Assembly (NCBI GenBank): GCA_016703605.1
Contig: JADJBU010000022.1
Span: 124,001 to 188,000 of the forward strand
Direction of reading: 5' to 3'
From: Candidatus Villigracilis adiacens
Lineage (GTDB): Bacteria; Chloroflexota; Anaerolineae; Anaerolineales; Villigracilaceae
Length of the DNA stretch: 64,000 nucleotides
The notes below the pieces were generated by a model. That model saw nothing but the letters and a program-made list of their open reading frames with translations. It made no database searches and was not told the origin of the DNA. Below, piece after piece: positions 8,616 through 16,682 of the stretch. Position 1 is the stretch's first letter, and each line of letters starts with the position of its first letter. A program made the translations under genes and the position numbers.

Positions 8616-9632
8616 TTATTTTTTCAAACTCTCTTCGATTGCGGTCTTCATCGCGTCCAGCACTTTCACATCCACGGCTTCCTTTGCCACGCGGACGGCG
8701 TTCTTGATGGCGTAGGCGTCGGAGCGCCCATGACCGATGAAGACCAGGCCGTTCACGCCCAGCATCGGAGCCGCGCCCTGCTCGGCGGGGTCCATCAGTT
8801 TCTTGAGGGAGCCTAACGCCGGTTTAACGAGCAAGCCGCCGATCTTGGTGGCGAGATTCCCGTTCTTGATCGCCGAACGGACAAAATCCACGATCAGTTT
8901 TGCCACCGCTTCGGCGGTCTTCAACATGACGTTGCCGGTAAAGCCGTCGGTGACTGCCACATCCACACTGCCGCCGATGACTTCCTTGCCTTCCACGTTG
9001 CCGAAGTAGTTCAACCTTGCGGCTTTGAACAAAGGCGTTGCGGCTCTGACCAGTTCATTGCCCTTGCCTTCCTCTTCGCCGTTCGAGACCAAGCCGACCT
9101 TGGGATTTTTCACGCCGCGCACCTTCTCGGCATAGATGCTTCCGAGAATGCCGAACTGGAGCAGGTTCTCGGGTTTGCAATCGGGATTGGCGCCGATGTC
9201 GAGTACGATGCACGAGCCGGTCGCCGTCGGGAAGATCGGAGCCAGCCCCGGGCGGTCTACGCCGCGGATGCGCCCAAGCCGGAAGAGGGCTGTGACCATG
9301 CCAGCCCCGGTGTTGCCCGCCGTCACAAAGGCATCCGCTTCGCCGTTCTTAACCAGGTCCATACCGACCGCCATGGAATTCCTTGATTCCCGCGAACGGG
9401 CTTTTAAGACCAGCGCCTCGCCCTTGTCCTCCATCGTCAGCATCTCCGGCGCATGGACGATACGGATGCTCAAGCCCTGCGTATTTTGTTTCTCCAGAAC
9501 AGGCTTTATCTTTGCCTCATCGCCCACGAAAATGATCTCCGCGCCGTATTCACGCGCCGCCTGCACGCCGCCTTCCACATCCGGCGCCGGGTGTTCGTCG
9601 CTTCCCATTGCATCCACTACGATACGAGCCAT
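8616..9632 (-). CDS. plsX: Phosphate acyltransferase PlsX
   Basis: 338 residues. PlsX converts acyl-ACP and phosphate into acyl-phosphate, the acyl donor for PlsY in phospholipid synthesis, at the membrane surface. The N-terminus RIVVDAMGSDEHP is the family hallmark (VDAMGGD.AP), followed by AVGMDLVKNGEADAFVTAGNTGA, LDIGAN, and VTDGFTGNVMLKT. Start ATG at 9632 is preceded by GAGGAG. It is probably the first gene of the run that continues into the NERD-like and membrane-protein genes, from which it is separated by 47 bases. Its upstream region holds a 19-bp perfect hairpin and a mobile element. Confidence 0.95.
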   Translation of the reverse strand: MARIVVDAMGSDEHPAPDVEGGVQAAREYGAEIIFVGDEAKIKPVLEKQNTQGLSIRIVHAPEMLTMEDKGEALVLKARSRESRNSMAVGMDLVKNGEADAFVTAGNTGAGMVTALFRLGRIRGVDRPGLAPIFPTATGSCIVLDIGANPDCKPENLLQFGILGSIYAEKVRGVKNPKVGLVSNGEEEGKGNELVRAATPLFKAARLNYFGNVEGKEVIGGSVDVAVTDGFTGNVMLKTAEAVAKLIVDFVRSAIKNGNLATKIGGLLVKPALGSLKKLMDPAEQGAAPMLGVNGLVFIGHGRSDAYAIKNAVRVAKEAVDVKVLDAMKTAIEESLKK

Positions 9633-9687
9633 AAAATTATCTCCTCATTGTATGGTTGGTAACTGATGTTACGCGCCGTCCCGAAGG

Positions 9688-9729
9688 TTTAGCGGAGTCC
9701 AAAGTCTCCTGACTTTGGACTCCGCTAAA
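9688..9729. repeat. Perfect 19-bp hairpin, GTC-TCCT-GAC family
   Basis: Arms 9688-9706 and 9711-9729 are perfectly complementary around the loop TCCT. No T-run follows, and no gene ends here, so it is not a simple terminator. A partial second unit (ATCAGGAGATTTTGC) follows at 9728-9744. The same loop core recurs at 2203, 27366, 29306, 55934 and 55971 with different stems. Confidence 0.7.
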
Positions 9730-9755
9730 TCAGGAGATTTTGCAGTCGAATTAAC

Positions 9756-9887
9756 GTAACTACTCAGCCAATTCACTACCCTGTCTTGTCATTTCAAGTG
9801 GCGCGAGGCGCCACGAGAAATCCTTCTCAATATTGCGCTGGATTTCTCCTCGCTGGCGCTCGTCGAAATGGCAGGCTGAGCAGTTAC
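9756..9887. mobile_element. 132-bp non-autonomous element, copy A, with 8-bp target duplication
   Basis: The ends are inverted repeats: GTAACTACTCAGCCA on the left and CTGAGCAGTTAC on the right. It is flanked by a perfect 8-bp direct repeat GAATTAAC (9748-9755 and 9888-9895). The interior is itself largely palindromic (GTGGCGCGAGGCGCCAC). Two further copies of exactly the same length lie at 16516-16647 and 50532-50663. It encodes no protein, so it is a MITE-like element moved by a transposase elsewhere. Confidence 0.85.
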
Positions 9888-9929
9888 GAATTAACAAACT
9901 TTTGGCGCACAACCTTGTTCCACGTTTGC

Positions 9930-9957
9930 TTGACAGGAAAAGTAACACGATTATAAT
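9930..9957 (+). promoter_or_regulatory. Sigma-A type promoter of tRNA-Leu
   Basis: TTGACA at 9930-9935, a 16-base spacer and TATAAT at 9952-9957, both exact consensus boxes. The expected start is near 9964, a few bases before the tRNA. This is the clearest housekeeping promoter in the window. Confidence 0.85.
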
Positions 9958-9970
9958 ACGCCCTGCTTAT

Positions 9971-10052
9971 GCGCTGGTGCTGGAACTGGCAGACAGGCAC
10001 GTTTGAGGGGCGTGTGGCGCAAGCCGTGGAGGTTCAAGTCCTCTCCAGCGCA
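9971..10052 (+). tRNA. tRNA-Leu (anticodon GAG)
   Basis: Acceptor arms GCGCTGG (9971-9977) and CCAGCGC (10045-10051) pair fully, with discriminator A at 10052. The anticodon stem CACGT/GCGTG closes the loop TTGAGGG, giving anticodon GAG for CUC/CUU. A long variable arm (GGCGCAAGCC region) and the T-loop TTCAAGT are present, as expected for a class II leucine tRNA. CCA is not encoded. A terminator follows at once. Confidence 0.93.
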
Positions 10053-10060
10053 CAAAGCAA

Positions 10061-10087
10061 AAACTCCCGTTTGGGAGTTTTTATTTT
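10061..10087 (+). terminator. Intrinsic terminator after tRNA-Leu
   Basis: An 8-bp stem (AAACTCCC with GGGAGTTT) and a 4-base loop are followed by a T-rich tract. It ends the tRNA transcript; read on the minus strand it can also end the dimethylargininase operon, whose last stop is at 10114. Confidence 0.85.
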
Positions 10088-10113
10088 TAATGCCTGCCGA
10101 CGGGCGAAACCCA

Positions 10114-10878
10114 TCACATCTCGACGATCAGACTGCAACAGGTAACCGCGCCTTCGGCTTTGGCAAGTTCGCTCAAATCGACCGGCGCGATGAGAAAGCC
10201 TTTTTCTTCGAGGCGTTTGCGGGTTGCGGGAAACGTCGTCGGGTAGATGATTTTTCCGCGGACGGGCAAACAATTCGCGGCGAAGGGTTCCGAGGCGTCC
10301 ACTTCGATGAGATCAAAGCCGGGGAAGTTGGACGGGTCCACCCAGTTTGGGTTGATCAAGAGGGTCGCATCATCCACGCGGGTGACGGCGGTTTTCAGAT
10401 GCAGGCAGTCCTTTAGTTCGACGCCCCAGGCTTTGTAACCATAATCGTCCAACAGGGAATTGAGTTGATCCACTGCCCCGCGGTTGCTGCGCGTGGAAAG
10501 CCCGATGAAAATGTTTTTACCCGCCACAAGCACATCGCCGCCGTCAACAGTGGCAGGCGGAGCGACATGCAAAAGCGGGCGGAACGGGGCGAGGGCCGGG
10601 ATGATGGTTTCAACTTCGGGCCTGCGCGAATCTGCACCGGGGCGGGTGATGACGGCAACTTCGGGAAGGATGAAGGCGGTATCTTCGACAAAGACCGAAT
10701 CGGGCAGGTCCGGCTCTTCGGGCAGTTCGATCACCTGGCAGCCCAAATCTGCAAGCAAATGCACATATGCGTCGTGCTGCGCCCGGGCGGTATCCAGGTC
10801 GATGGGCGCGCGCTCGATATGTGTGATCTCGCATTCGTTGAGGCGCGGGCTGATTCTGCGTGTGACGGCGATGGTCAT
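10114..10878 (-). CDS. Dimethylargininase / amidinotransferase-fold hydrolase
   Basis: 254 residues, the length of DDAH enzymes. The fold markers are in order: VFVEDTAF (substrate-binding Glu-Asp), ITRPGADSRRPE, DGGDVL (Asp), HLKTAV (catalytic His) and the C-terminal GAVTCCSLI with the nucleophilic Cys (C247 or C248). This CCS ending is typical of DDAH, which hydrolyses N-omega-methylated arginines to citrulline and methylamine; arginine deiminase and other guanidine-modifying relatives cannot be fully excluded. It is the last gene of the ABC importer operon, 12 bases after the ATPase, which suggests the importer supplies its substrate. Confidence 0.85.
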   Translation of the reverse strand: MTIAVTRRISPRLNECEITHIERAPIDLDTARAQHDAYVHLLADLGCQVIELPEEPDLPDSVFVEDTAFILPEVAVITRPGADSRRPEVETIIPALAPFRPLLHVAPPATVDGGDVLVAGKNIFIGLSTRSNRGAVDQLNSLLDDYGYKAWGVELKDCLHLKTAVTRVDDATLLINPNWVDPSNFPGFDLIEVDASEPFAANCLPVRGKIIYPTTFPATRKRLEEKGFLIAPVDLSELAKAEGAVTCCSLIVEM

Positions 10879-10890
10879 ATTGGGCTGGGT

Positions 10891-11658
10891 CTACTTGTTT
10901 TCGTCGGTGCGGTAGCGGTCGATCAACGCCAGGGTGCGCGGGTCTTTCGGCTGGGAGAATAATTCCTGCGGGGCGGCGTCTTCGATCAATTCGCCTTCAG
11001 ACATGACCAGCACACGATCAGCCACCTCCCTGGCGAATCCCATTTCATGAGTGACCACGATCATGGTCATGCCTTCGCTGGCAACCTTCTTCATCACGTT
11101 CAAGACTTCGCCGATCAATTCAGGGTCGAGCGCAGAGGTCGGTTCATCGAAAAGCATGACGCGCGGTTCCATCGTCAACGCGCGGGCGATGGCAATGCGC
11201 TGTTTCTGCCCGCCGGAAAGCCGCATTGGGTACTCGTTCTTCTTGAAGAGCATCCCCACGCTTTCGAGACTCTGCTCGGCAAGTTCAATGGCGCGGCTGC
11301 GGTCCATGCCCTTGACGGTGACGGGACCTTCGATGACGTTCTCCAGAACGGACATGTGCGGAAAGAGGTTGAATTCCTGGAAGACCATGCCGGTCTTCAG
11401 GCGAACATCGTGAATCAATTGCCGCCGTTCCTTGCCTTTCGCGTCCGCCGGAACATGCACGCCATCCACCTCGATGGAGCCGTGCGAGGGGTCTTCAAGG
11501 AAATTGACGCAGCGCAGGAGGGTACTTTTTCCAGACCCGCTGCGTCCGATGAGGCAGACCACCTGGCGCTCGGGCACTTCGAGGCTGACGTTCTTCAATA
11601 CATGCAAACGCCCGAAATATTTATCGAGGTTCGAAATCTTTACAATGGGCAGGGACAT
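10891..11658 (-). CDS. Polar amino-acid ABC transporter ATP-binding protein
   Basis: 255 residues from ATG 11658, one base after the permease stop; an 11-codon extension would run into the permease gene. Walker A is GRSGSGKST, the Q-loop is GMVFQEFNLFPHMSV, the signature is LSGGQKQRIAIARAL, Walker B is VMLFDEPTSALDPE and the H-loop is VVTHEMGFA. The QEFNLFPHM segment is typical of the GlnQ/HisP group of polar amino-acid importers. It energises the inner-membrane permease encoded just upstream. Confidence 0.94.
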   Translation of the reverse strand: MSLPIVKISNLDKYFGRLHVLKNVSLEVPERQVVCLIGRSGSGKSTLLRCVNFLEDPSHGSIEVDGVHVPADAKGKERRQLIHDVRLKTGMVFQEFNLFPHMSVLENVIEGPVTVKGMDRSRAIELAEQSLESVGMLFKKNEYPMRLSGGQKQRIAIARALTMEPRVMLFDEPTSALDPELIGEVLNVMKKVASEGMTMIVVTHEMGFAREVADRVLVMSEGELIEDAAPQELFSQPKDPRTLALIDRYRTDENK

Positions 11659-11659
11659 G

Positions 11660-12508
11660 TCACCGGTCTCCCTTGGCGAGGCGCGCCTCAAGTTTGCTTT
11701 GGAAGTAGGTCAGGATCAGGGTTAGAACCCAGTAGAACATTGCCGCCATGATGAGCGCTTCGAGGTTGTTGAATTGGGCGCGCCCAACCTTCACCGCCCG
11801 CCACATCAGTTCGTGGACAAAGCCCGTCGCGGAGACAAGCGCCGAGTCCTTGGTCATCGAGATGAAATCGTTGCCCATCGGCGGGATGGCAAAGCGGAGC
11901 GCCTGCGGCAGGATGACGCGCTTCATGGTCTGACCCGGGGTCATGCCGAGCGCCATGGCGGCTTCCCTTTGCCCCTTGCCGACCGAACTCAGGCCTGCTC
12001 GAAAGGTCTCGGACATGTACGCGCCGTAGTTCAATCCAAGCGCGGTGACGCCCGCCACCACCCCGGAAAGGTTGATGCCCAATTGGGGCAGCGCCAGAAA
12101 GAAGAAAAAGATTTGCAGGTAGAGCGGGGTTCCGCGAATCAGGGAAACATAAAACGTGCTGATGGCATAGATCGGCGGAAAGGTCGAAAGCCTGCCCAAT
12201 GCCGCAAGCAAAGCCAGCGTCATGGCGACGAAGATCGAAAGGACCGAGATCAACAGGGTCTGCCCCAGCCCCTTGGCGATGAAACTGAGATTCTTCAGGA
12301 TGAACTCGGAATCCAGTTGAATGGTTTGATATTGGAACGAACCAAGTTTAATCTCCTGTCCGCTGAAAAGAAAAATAAGGATCAGGAACAAAACCCCCCA
12401 GGATGCGCCGACCTGCGCGCGGAACAGCCTCTCCTTGCGAAGCTGCGCCTGATAGAGCAATTCCGCCTGTGAAGGCGGCGCCTTTCCCTGCTGAGTGGTG
12501 ACTGCCAT
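11660..12508 (-). CDS. Polar amino-acid ABC transporter permease
   Basis: 282 residues with five to six membrane spans. The EAA loop is visible as GKGQREAAMALGMTPGQTMKRVILPQALRFAIP, and the HisM/GlnP family segment LNYGAYMSETFRAGLSSV precedes it. A longer than usual N-terminus has one extra span (about residues 35-50) before the core. The start at 12508 has GGAGG seven bases upstream. It probably works as a homodimer because only one permease gene is present. The gene follows the binding-protein gene across a 139-base gap that holds a hairpin. Confidence 0.92.
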   Translation of the reverse strand: MAVTTQQGKAPPSQAELLYQAQLRKERLFRAQVGASWGVLFLILIFLFSGQEIKLGSFQYQTIQLDSEFILKNLSFIAKGLGQTLLISVLSIFVAMTLALLAALGRLSTFPPIYAISTFYVSLIRGTPLYLQIFFFFLALPQLGINLSGVVAGVTALGLNYGAYMSETFRAGLSSVGKGQREAAMALGMTPGQTMKRVILPQALRFAIPPMGNDFISMTKDSALVSATGFVHELMWRAVKVGRAQFNNLEALIMAAMFYWVLTLILTYFQSKLEARLAKGDR

Positions 12509-12601
12509 CTCTGCCTCCGATATGTGGAGATGAAAACGGGCAATGGTTCAAACGAAACGACGACGCCAGCCGACGCCCAGGGAACCACCGCCCATAAAGA
12601 A

Positions 12602-12632
12602 AAGGGAAGCGGCGCGGGGCGCCGCTTCCCTT
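12602..12632 (-). terminator. Hairpin between binding-protein and permease genes
   Basis: A 14-bp perfect stem with a 3-base loop; on the minus strand it is followed by TTTTCTTTA. Such partial terminators after a binding-protein gene commonly give more binding protein than membrane components. This is inference from position and sequence. Confidence 0.65.
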
Positions 12633-12647
12633 GTTTGCTGCGCTACC

Positions 12648-13559
12648 TTATTGATTGGGCGCGGCGGTCAGGTCCATCTCGAACCACTGCATCGAGAGAG
12701 CGGTGAGGCGGCCGTCTTCGTGCATGGCAGTGAAGACTTCATCCACCTTGGCGCGCAGGGAGGCGGTGTCGAGCGAGGAGCCTTTGTCGAAGGCAGCGGC
12801 GAGGTCTTCAGAGTACACGGCGCCGTCCAGCTTGACAACGGGCATGCCTTCGGCAATATTCGCGTCCACCACGGTTTCAGAGGTCACATAAGCGACAAAA
12901 TCGGTGCGTCCCGCGGCAATCGCCTGGGCGCATTCCTGGTCGGTCTCGAGCGGCACAACGGTCACGCCTTCGGGAACGCTGGCGTAAACGGAGGCTTCGG
13001 GAAGACCAAGCCCTTCCATATCGCCGTTCAACCAGAATTCATAGGTGGTGGCGGCTCCGGCGCAGACTGCCTGCCCGGCAAGCCCTTCAACCGAATCGAT
13101 GCCGGAATCGGCGGCGACAGCCACAACCGCGGGCGTGTAATAGTAGGGCACGCTGAAATCGAGAATCTCCTGGCGGGCGGTGGTGACGGTCATCGAACCG
13201 ACGCTCACATCCCATTTGTCAGCCCAGGAACCGGCGGTGATGGCATCCCAGGACGGGGTGGCGAAACAGGTTTCCACGCCGAGCGCCTCGCCGATGGCTT
13301 TCGCCACATCCACATCGAAGCCCTGCATTTCAGCGGTGGTCAATGCGTCGGAGGGGCATTTGGTATCCGAGGGGCGCGAGCCTTCGGTGTTGAGGAAGGA
13401 CTGCGGCGCATAGTTCGGGTCGGTGGAGACGAGGATGTATCCGCGCTCCGTAATGGCTCCGAGCAGGTCCGAAGCGGTCGAACCGCCCCCGCCGCCGCAT
13501 GCGGTGAGAACGAGAGACACCGCCACAAGCAGGCTTGCAAATGTAAAGATTTTTTTCAT
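12648..13559 (-). CDS. Amino-acid ABC transporter substrate-binding lipoprotein
   Basis: 303 residues from ATG 13559; the preceding in-frame ATG codes only for the Shine-Dalgarno GGAGGAG. The signal peptide KKIFTFASLLVAVSLVLTAC ends in a lipobox with Cys near 21, followed by a GGGG linker. The mature part is a family 3 (SBP_bac_3) domain: GYILVSTDPNYAPQSF, AEMQGFDVDVAKAIGEAL, WDVSVGSMTVTTARQEILDFSVPYY. Ligand-contacting arginine in TTARQ and the DFS.PYY block are the amino-acid-binding signature. It is anchored outside the membrane and is the first gene of the operon with permease, ATPase and dimethylargininase. Confidence 0.93.
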   Translation of the reverse strand: MKKIFTFASLLVAVSLVLTACGGGGGSTASDLLGAITERGYILVSTDPNYAPQSFLNTEGSRPSDTKCPSDALTTAEMQGFDVDVAKAIGEALGVETCFATPSWDAITAGSWADKWDVSVGSMTVTTARQEILDFSVPYYYTPAVVAVAADSGIDSVEGLAGQAVCAGAATTYEFWLNGDMEGLGLPEASVYASVPEGVTVVPLETDQECAQAIAAGRTDFVAYVTSETVVDANIAEGMPVVKLDGAVYSEDLAAAFDKGSSLDTASLRAKVDEVFTAMHEDGRLTALSMQWFEMDLTAAPNQ

Positions 13560-13671
13560 TTTCTCCTCCAAATAGAGAAATAAAAAGATTGGGCAGTGGA
13601 ATCACTGCCGCAGAAGGGCTTCCCTCCCGCGCCGTTAAGCATAGACCATTTTTTTCAATTGTGCAAGGATT

Positions 13672-13700
13672 TTGGCTGTTAAATTTCATGATGGTAAAAT
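13672..13700 (+). promoter_or_regulatory. Promoter for the SCP2/AOR pair
   Basis: TTGGCT at 13672-13677, a 17-base spacer and TAAAAT at 13695-13700. A start near 13707 would leave a 25-base leader with GGAGG ahead of the ATG at 13732. It lies in the divergent gap with the amino-acid importer operon. Confidence 0.6.
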
Positions 13701-13731
13701 TGAGCATTCAAATCCAACGGAGGCGCGGCAT

Positions 13732-14142
13732 ATGACAAGTATTTTCCCCAGCGCGGAATGGTTGAAAGACCTGGAAGCAAAATTAAACAGCGACGAACGC
13801 TACGGCGAAATCGCAAAGAACTGGGAGGGCGACCTGTTCTTCAACATCGAACCGGAGGGAAATTTAAAGGAACGCCTGACTTTCTACCTCGACCTGTGGC
13901 ACGGCAAATGCCGCAGCGTGGAATACAACCCCGCAGCAGACGCCCACCCCAGCCCCGCCTTCACCCTGACAGCATCCTACAACAACCTCACCGCCGTGCT
14001 GACCGGCAAATTGAATCCCATGACCGCCATGATGACCAGCAAACTGAGGGTCAAGGGCAACATGGGCTACATGATGCGCAGCGTGCCGACCGTGCTCGAC
14101 TTCGTGCGCGCGGCGCAGGAAGTCACAAAGGAAATAATGTAA
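13732..14142 (+). CDS. SCP2 sterol-transfer-family protein
   Basis: 136 residues from ATG 13732, chosen because GGAGG lies 9 bases upstream; the longer frame would start inside the promoter. It has the SCP2 pattern: a strand pair with FNIEPEG and FYLDLWHGKCRSV, then a helix-strand region AFTLTASYNNLTAVLTGKLNPMTAMMTSKLRVKGNM, where the L-x-G-K-L-x-P and K-L-x-V-K-G-x-M blocks are typical. Members bind lipids or fatty acyl-CoA in a hydrophobic tunnel. It is paired with the aldehyde ferredoxin oxidoreductase 30 bases downstream, so it may present a hydrophobic aldehyde or acid; that is inference. A second SCP2 protein lies at 16851-17177. Confidence 0.82.
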   Translation: MTSIFPSAEWLKDLEAKLNSDERYGEIAKNWEGDLFFNIEPEGNLKERLTFYLDLWHGKCRSVEYNPAADAHPSPAFTLTASYNNLTAVLTGKLNPMTAMMTSKLRVKGNMGYMMRSVPTVLDFVRAAQEVTKEIM

Positions 14143-14160
14143 CGCAAGATTTATCTTGCG
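14143..14160. repeat. Short palindrome directly after a stop codon
   Basis: CGCAAGAT and ATCTTGCG flank TT, beginning at the base after the SCP2 stop. Similar palindromes lie after other stops at 31712-31725, 47640-47656, 49540-49558 and 49581-49598. It may slow RNA decay or reduce readthrough between operon genes. Confidence 0.45.
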
Positions 14161-14172
14161 CCGGTCACAACC

Positions 14173-15993
14173 ATGCAGCCCATCTTAAAACTCGACCTTA
14201 CCACACGCAAAACGGAAATATTTCATATTCCCGAAAAATGGGAAAGGGATTTCCTCGGCGGAGCCTCTCTCGCCGCCCGGATCTTATACGACACCCTGAC
14301 CCCGGCTCTGAATCCGCTCGAGCCTGATTCTCCGCTCCTGTTCATGACCGGACCCCTGACCGGAACCTCCGGACCGACCACCGGACGATTCGTCGTCTGC
14401 GGCAAGAGTCCCGCCACCGGGCTGTGGGCGGAATCCAACATCGGCGGCTTTTGGTGGCCGGAACTCCGCGCCGCCGGGTATGACGGTCTATGGATCACGG
14501 GCAGGGCATCGGAGCCGGTATATCTCTGGGTCGAAGACGGCAGGCTCGAGGTTAAGGCAGCGGCGCATCTTTGGGGGATGGATACCTACCAGACGCAGGA
14601 CAAGGTCAAAGAGGAGATCGGGGTTAAATCCGCCAGAGTGTGCGTGATCGGACCTGCCGGGGAAAAGCAGGTCTTGTTCGCTTCAATCATGTGCGACCAC
14701 GGACGCATGGCAGGCAGGACGGGGTTGGGCGCGGTGATGGGCTCGAAAAATCTCAAAGCCATTGCCGCGCATGGGACGCATGACATCCCGGTCTTTGACC
14801 TGCAACAATACAAACCGCTGCGCTCGGAGGCGAATCGCAAACTAAGGGAAGATAACGAAGCCAAGGTGATACGCGAAATTGGCACGGCGGGCGTGGCGAA
14901 TTTTGCCGAGTATCTTGGCGCGCTGCCTGTGAAATATTATTCGAGCGGTTCCTTCCCGGCGGTGGACAATGTTTCGGGGGCGAAGATGACCGAGACAATT
15001 CTGACGGGGCGCAGCGCATGCCAGGGATGTGTGATCGCCTGCGGGCGCGTGGTGAAACTTCCGCAGGATGGGGTCAAGCGCAAAGGACCGGAACACGAGA
15101 CGATGGTGGGCTTTGGCGCAAACCTTTTGAACGACAATATCGAAGCGGTGGTGATGCTGGGCGATCTGTGCGACCATTACGGCATGGATACCATCAGCGC
15201 GAGCAACACGATCGGGTTGGCGTTTCAACTGTATGAAAAGGGAATCATTACAAAGGAAGAGACGGGCGGCATCGAGTTGACCTGGGGCGATGTGGACGCC
15301 ATCGAAAAACTGGTGCGGCTGACCGGCGCGCGCGAAGGGATCGGCGACCTGCTTGCGCGGGGTTCGCTTCGTTTTGCCAGGCATTTCAAAGCGGAGGAGG
15401 ATGCCGCGCAGGTGAACGGTCTTGAAATCGCGTACCACGATCCACGTGGGGTTTCGGGCATGGCGATTTCCTACGCCACCTCGCCGCGCGGGGCGTGCCA
15501 TAACCAGTCTGATTATTTTTTTGTGGACTTCGGGCATACCTTCGAGGACCTCGGCATCGAGTTCTTCGACCGTCACGCCCAGGCGGAAAAAGCCGCGAAC
15601 GTGGCGAAGCACCAAAACTGGCGCACGCTGGACAACGCGGCGTTGTTTTGCATCTTTGCAAATGTGGAGGCTTCGGAAAAGGTCGCGTTGATCAACGCCG
15701 CCTGCGGGTTCGATTGGAGCGTGGCTGAGATGATGACATGCGCCGAAAGGGGCTGGAATCTCAAACGCGCCATCAACAACCGGATGGGGCTGACCGCCGC
15801 AAACGATAAATTACCCAAAGCCCTGCTGACTCCGCTATCCGACGGCGGCGCGGCGGGGTTTGTCCCCGATATCAAGGGAATGCTGGCCGCCTACTACGAA
15901 GCCCGGGGCTGGGATCCGCAAACGGGCAAGCCGACGAGGGAAAAGTTGACGCAATTGGGGCTGGAGGATGCGGCGAAGGATTTGTGGGGCTGA
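14173..15993 (+). CDS. Aldehyde:ferredoxin oxidoreductase (tungsten/molybdenum pterin)
   Basis: 606 residues, full family length. The N-terminal domain has LDLTT, FLGGASLAARILYD and TGPLTGTSGPTTGRFVVCGKSP; the pterin-binding DHGRMAGRTGLGAVMGSKNLKAI follows. Cluster ligands are C283, C286 and C290 (CQGCVIACG) with the fourth at C493 (NAALFCIF), nearly the same spacing as Pyrococcus AOR. The enzyme oxidises aldehydes to acids with ferredoxin, or reduces acids in reverse, in an oxygen-poor cytoplasm. It overlaps the pattern of the AOR rather than FOR or GAPOR class, but substrate cannot be read from sequence. It is co-transcribed with the SCP2 gene and precedes the beta-oxidation operon on the other strand. 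Confidence 0.95.
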   Translation: MQPILKLDLTTRKTEIFHIPEKWERDFLGGASLAARILYDTLTPALNPLEPDSPLLFMTGPLTGTSGPTTGRFVVCGKSPATGLWAESNIGGFWWPELRAAGYDGLWITGRASEPVYLWVEDGRLEVKAAAHLWGMDTYQTQDKVKEEIGVKSARVCVIGPAGEKQVLFASIMCDHGRMAGRTGLGAVMGSKNLKAIAAHGTHDIPVFDLQQYKPLRSEANRKLREDNEAKVIREIGTAGVANFAEYLGALPVKYYSSGSFPAVDNVSGAKMTETILTGRSACQGCVIACGRVVKLPQDGVKRKGPEHETMVGFGANLLNDNIEAVVMLGDLCDHYGMDTISASNTIGLAFQLYEKGIITKEETGGIELTWGDVDAIEKLVRLTGAREGIGDLLARGSLRFARHFKAEEDAAQVNGLEIAYHDPRGVSGMAISYATSPRGACHNQSDYFFVDFGHTFEDLGIEFFDRHAQAEKAANVAKHQNWRTLDNAALFCIFANVEASEKVALINAACGFDWSVAEMMTCAERGWNLKRAINNRMGLTAANDKLPKALLTPLSDGGAAGFVPDIKGMLAAYYEARGWDPQTGKPTREKLTQLGLEDAAKDLWG

Positions 15994-16030
15994 GTTGGTC
16001 GAGTGGTTGGATAGTCTGACAGTCTAATTG

Positions 16031-16492
16031 TCAGGCGGTTGAGGCGAGGGGTTTTTCGAAGCAAACGCTGTTTTCAATCCCCGCGTATTGACCATAATTT
16101 GGGGCGCGGTGATAGCCGCTCTTCTCATACAACCGGATCGCCTCCGGCTGTTTTTTTCCCGTCTCCAGGACGCATTTTGCGTATTTCAATTCCGACGCCC
16201 AATTTTCCAATTCGGATAATACGCGGGCGGCGATTCCTTTTCCACGGCTTGCGGGCAGGGTGAACATCCGCTTTACCTCCATCGTCCCCGGCTCGTATTC
16301 CTTGATCGCGCCGCACGCCACGGGTTGACCGTCGTCATACGCGACAATCACATGCTTGATCGCAGCGATCTTGTTGAATTGCGCGTAAAAGGAATGATCC
16401 TTCCCATCCCGTTCGGCAAGGTCAATATCAAGATGGCGGACAAGTTCGACGAAGTCTGTATTCCCTGAATTGGTCCGAACAATGGAAATCAT
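16031..16492 (-). CDS. GNAT family N-acetyltransferase
   Basis: 153 residues from ATG 16492, which has GGAGG six bases upstream; the frame is open further but only through a mobile element. The acetyl-CoA loop is LPASRGKGIAARVLSELENWA (residues about 90-110), preceded by the strand VACGAIKEYEPGTMEVKRMF and followed by ETGKKQPEAIRLYEKSGYHR. These are the conserved A and B motifs of the fold. The substrate is unknown; the acidic substrate loop and KRMF motif resemble small-molecule acetyltransferases. It is monocistronic and converges with the AOR gene. Confidence 0.85.
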   Translation of the reverse strand: MISIVRTNSGNTDFVELVRHLDIDLAERDGKDHSFYAQFNKIAAIKHVIVAYDDGQPVACGAIKEYEPGTMEVKRMFTLPASRGKGIAARVLSELENWASELKYAKCVLETGKKQPEAIRLYEKSGYHRAPNYGQYAGIENSVCFEKPLASTA

Positions 16493-16515
16493 AGAGCCTC
16501 CAAAACCAGTAAAAA

Positions 16516-16647
16516 GTAACTGCTCAGGCAATTTGCAGCTCTGTCCTGTCGTTTCGAGCGGCGCGCGGCGCCACAAGAAATCTTCTTCAATATTGCGCTG
16601 GATTTCTCCTCGCTGGCGCTCGTCGAAATGACAATCTGAGCAGTTAC
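16516..16647. mobile_element. 132-bp non-autonomous element, copy B
   Basis: Same ends and length as copy A (GTAACTGCTCAGG at left, CTGAGCAGTTAC at right). The flanking octamers are AGTAAAAA and AGTCAAAA, an 8-bp target duplication with one change. It lies just upstream of the GNAT gene and supplies its 5' region, so it could carry or displace promoter signals. Confidence 0.82.
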
Positions 16648-16682
16648 AGTCAAAATATAATATCGCGACTATCAATTAAAAA

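Noticed and set aside
10003..10416. Protein beginning inside tRNA-Leu
   Set aside because: It overlaps the tRNA and the dimethylargininase gene on the other strand.
12602..12632. Operon end between the binding protein and permease genes
   Set aside because: The hairpin is terminator-like, but the permease, ATPase and dimethylargininase have no promoter of their own that I can see and share strand and function, so partial termination is more likely.
16493..16675. N-terminal extension of the GNAT protein
   Set aside because: The extra residues are encoded by the 132-bp element; similar peptides appear in the other copies of the element, so the ATG with GGAGG at 16492 is the start.
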